Position numbers and translations under genes: made by a program
Shown: positions 5,927 through 6,897 of the stretch, one piece after another
How positions within the stretch are numbered: position 1 is the stretch's first letter
How the letters are laid out: each line of letters opens with the position of its first letter
Assembly (NCBI GenBank): GCA_016865955.1
Contig: VGNW01000121.1
Coordinates: 1-6,897, forward strand
Length of the DNA stretch: 6,897 bases
Source of the DNA: Chloroflexota bacterium
Lineage (GTDB): Bacteria > Chloroflexota > Dehalococcoidia > SZUA-161
Direction: 5' to 3'
Notes under the pieces: model-generated
The model's database searches: none
What the model was told of the DNA's origin: nothing
What the model saw: the letters and a program-made list of their open reading frames with translations, nothing else

Positions 5927-5984
5927 CTCAATTGTGCCTTGAACGGATATAGCGCAACAATCCCATTTAAGTACTGGAAAGAGG
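5927..5984 (-). repeat. conserved promoter block, copy B
   Basis: This block upstream of small gene B is the partner of 5440-5496, 487 bp away in direct orientation. It keeps the CAATTG end, the CAATCCCATwTAAGTACTG core and the GAGG edge, with a more variable centre. A candidate - strand promoter is TTGTTG (5960-5955), 18 bp, CACAAT (5936-5931). Start would be near 5924, about 23 nt before ATG 5901. Confidence 0.55.
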
Positions 5985-6024
5985 CATACCTTTTTGCTAT
6001 TCTTACAAGAATGCTAGGATGGTA

Positions 6025-6054
6025 ACTGGTGGCGGTATTAAGAGGTAATCATTG
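6025..6054. repeat. ACTGGTG element, copy 3
   Basis: ACTGGTG, 12 bp, GGTA, 2 bp, CATTG. It lies between the end of the exported-protein gene and the promoter block of small gene B, the same relative position as copy 2. It runs into TTGAGAAAAACAAAGC (6052-6067), which recurs with one extra A at 5629-5645 in the terminator of gene B. Confidence 0.5.
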
Positions 6055-6055
6055 A

Positions 6056-6090
6056 GAAAAACAAAGCGAGTACATCTACGGCTGTTTTTC
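6056..6090 (-). terminator. weak terminator of the exported-protein gene
   Basis: On the - strand GAAAAACA (6090-6083) pairs with TGTTTTTC (6063-6056) around a 19-nt loop. The stem is AT-rich and begins inside the coding region. The T-run itself (CTTTGTTTTTCTC) matches the tail of the gene B terminator, as if the GC-rich half of the hairpin were missing. Confidence 0.3.
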
Positions 6091-6714
6091 GCGGCGGAGG
6101 AATAATCGCCATACTAAATATATCAGTATCGCCAGCAGGAGAATAGCGATGATACCAAATATAATGACACCTGTTAGTCGTCCCTTGTTTATTTGAGTAA
6201 CCGGTGGAGCAGGTGTGGGTGGGATTGTTGGTGTTGATGTAATTTCAGCGGAAGGTGTCTGGGTAGGGACCGGGGTGAGGGTTGGAGCGGGTAAGGGCGT
6301 AGGGCTTGGTGTGATTGTTGGTGAAAGGGTTGTTGAAGCTGTCAGGTTCAGTGGGATATTGAGACCCGTTTCCCAAATTCCTGTCTCAAAAGCGTAGTAG
6401 TTGCCGATGATGAAGGTTACCGATGCACCGTCCGAATAAACTGTGCCCTCCGGCGGTATTATAACTATAGCGTAGGTGGAATCGCCATATATAGACGGCG
6501 TGGTAGTCGTGTAGGTATTACCTTGCACTATTGCGGTTATCACAGTGCCATCGGCGACATAAGCGCTGTCAATTCTCACAGCACCGTAAAAGCGGCAAGG
6601 AGGAAGTGAGCCGGATTCCTGGGCTGAGACAAGTGTTGGGGATAAAGCCAGACAGAGAATCGCTATTAACAATATAATGTATCTCACTTGTCTGCGCTCT
6701 TCTTGCCTAGGCAT
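6076..6714 (-). CDS. exported protein with Thr/Pro stalk and C-terminal membrane anchor
   Basis: Predicted cell-surface protein of 212 aa. The N-terminus is a signal peptide: basic RRQVR (7-11), hydrophobic core 12-24, likely cleavage after VSA (29-31). Residues ~38-124 form a beta-rich domain starting CRFYGAVRIDSAYVADGTVITA, resembling small extracellular Ig- or carboxypeptidase-regulatory-like folds seen in Chloroflexota surface proteins; this is recognition by pattern, not a named family. Residues ~125-175 are a Thr/Pro/Ser-rich linker, then a single transmembrane helix (~182-202) and a basic tail RREKQP. The layout implies an outside domain held on a stalk, possibly glycosylated. ATG 6714 has no Shine-Dalgarno; a TATAAT lies 7 nt before it. 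It follows the exonuclease gene after 35 bp. A + strand Gly/Val frame at 6215-6397 is a shadow of the stalk. Confidence 0.82.
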   Translation of the reverse strand: MPRQEERRQVRYIILLIAILCLALSPTLVSAQESGSLPPCRFYGAVRIDSAYVADGTVITAIVQGNTYTTTTPSIYGDSTYAIVIIPPEGTVYSDGASVTFIIGNYYAFETGIWETGLNIPLNLTASTTLSPTITPSPTPLPAPTLTPVPTQTPSAEITSTPTIPPTPAPPVTQINKGRLTGVIIFGIIAILLLAILIYLVWRLFLRREKQP

Positions 6715-6721
6715 TGATTTG

Positions 6722-6730
6722 ATTATAACA
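6722..6730 (-). promoter_or_regulatory. extended -10 promoter, leaderless start
   Basis: TGTTATAAT on the - strand is a perfect extended -10 (TGnTATAAT). Only 7 nt separate it from ATG 6714, so transcription should start at or next to the A of the ATG. No good -35 is seen, and no Shine-Dalgarno precedes the ATG, which agrees with leaderless translation. Confidence 0.6.
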
Positions 6731-6749
6731 CAATTAAATTGAATGTACG

Positions 6750-6897
6750 CTAAGACATGGTCAGAATTATCCCCACAGGACAGTGGTCGGAACCTGACAC
6801 ATCTGGCATTATGAAAGCTTTTGTCACCGATTTCAACAGATTATCTGTCACAAAGAAGTAATCTATTCTCCAGCCCACATTTCTTGCTCGCGCCCCT
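6750..6897 (-). CDS. xth: exonuclease III family protein, C-terminal end only
   Basis: The last 48 codons of a gene whose 5' part lies beyond the right edge. The translation contains ARARNVGWRIDYFFVTD and, near the end, GSDHCPVGIIL, the two C-terminal signatures of the ExoIII/AP endonuclease family (Xth/ExoA), which acts on abasic sites in base-excision repair. The Asp in GWRID and the Asp-His in GSDHCPV correspond to active-site residues of the family. The stop is TAG at 6752-6750, at the expected distance after GSDHCPV, so the C-terminus is intact. The exported-protein gene follows 35 bp downstream with its own promoter. Confidence 0.9.
   Translation of the reverse strand, partial: GARARNVGWRIDYFFVTDNLLKSVTKAFIMPDVSGSDHCPVGIILTMS

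Noticed and set aside
5740..5952. + strand open frame of 70 codons
   Set aside because: Antisense to small gene B and its promoter block; no ribosome site.
6215..6397. + strand Gly/Val-rich open frame
   Set aside because: Complement of the Thr/Pro-rich stalk codons of the exported protein; open only because of that composition.

Overview
The window looks like a chromosomal segment of a bacterium, probably an anaerobic monoderm close to the Dehalococcoidia (Chloroflexota). This placement is inference. It rests on two stand-alone desulforedoxin-like proteins, an RDD membrane protein, and a surface protein with a Thr/Pro-rich stalk and a C-terminal membrane anchor. Promoters are sigma70-like, and ribosome binding sites range from perfect to absent. 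No rRNA, tRNA, transposase, integrase or CRISPR array was seen.

Left part (1-3069, + strand): the 3' part of an RDD-family membrane protein, a zinc-dependent medium-chain dehydrogenase with an extended -10 promoter, and a PMT/GT39-type membrane glycosyltransferase.

Middle (3070-4993): two tandem desulforedoxin-like genes on the - strand, one of only 39 codons. They are driven by a full-consensus promoter back to back with the promoter of pyrF (OMP decarboxylase, + strand). A 2TM-domain protein with its own Shine-Dalgarno sequence follows pyrF.

Right part (4994-6075, between two converging genes): two unrecognised small genes on the - strand, each with a strong Shine-Dalgarno sequence and a strong hairpin terminator. 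Their upstream spacers are collinear, diverged copies of one another: a terminator-tail segment, an ACTGGTG...GGTA..CATTG element, then a conserved ~57-bp promoter block. A third ACTGGTG element sits directly after the stop of the 2TM gene. This resembles a small tandem array of self-contained short-gene units and is the most unusual part of the window.

Right edge (6076-6897, - strand): an exported, membrane-anchored protein whose consensus extended -10 lies 7 nt from its ATG, suggesting a leaderless mRNA. Upstream of it is the C-terminal end of an exonuclease III family gene running off the window.
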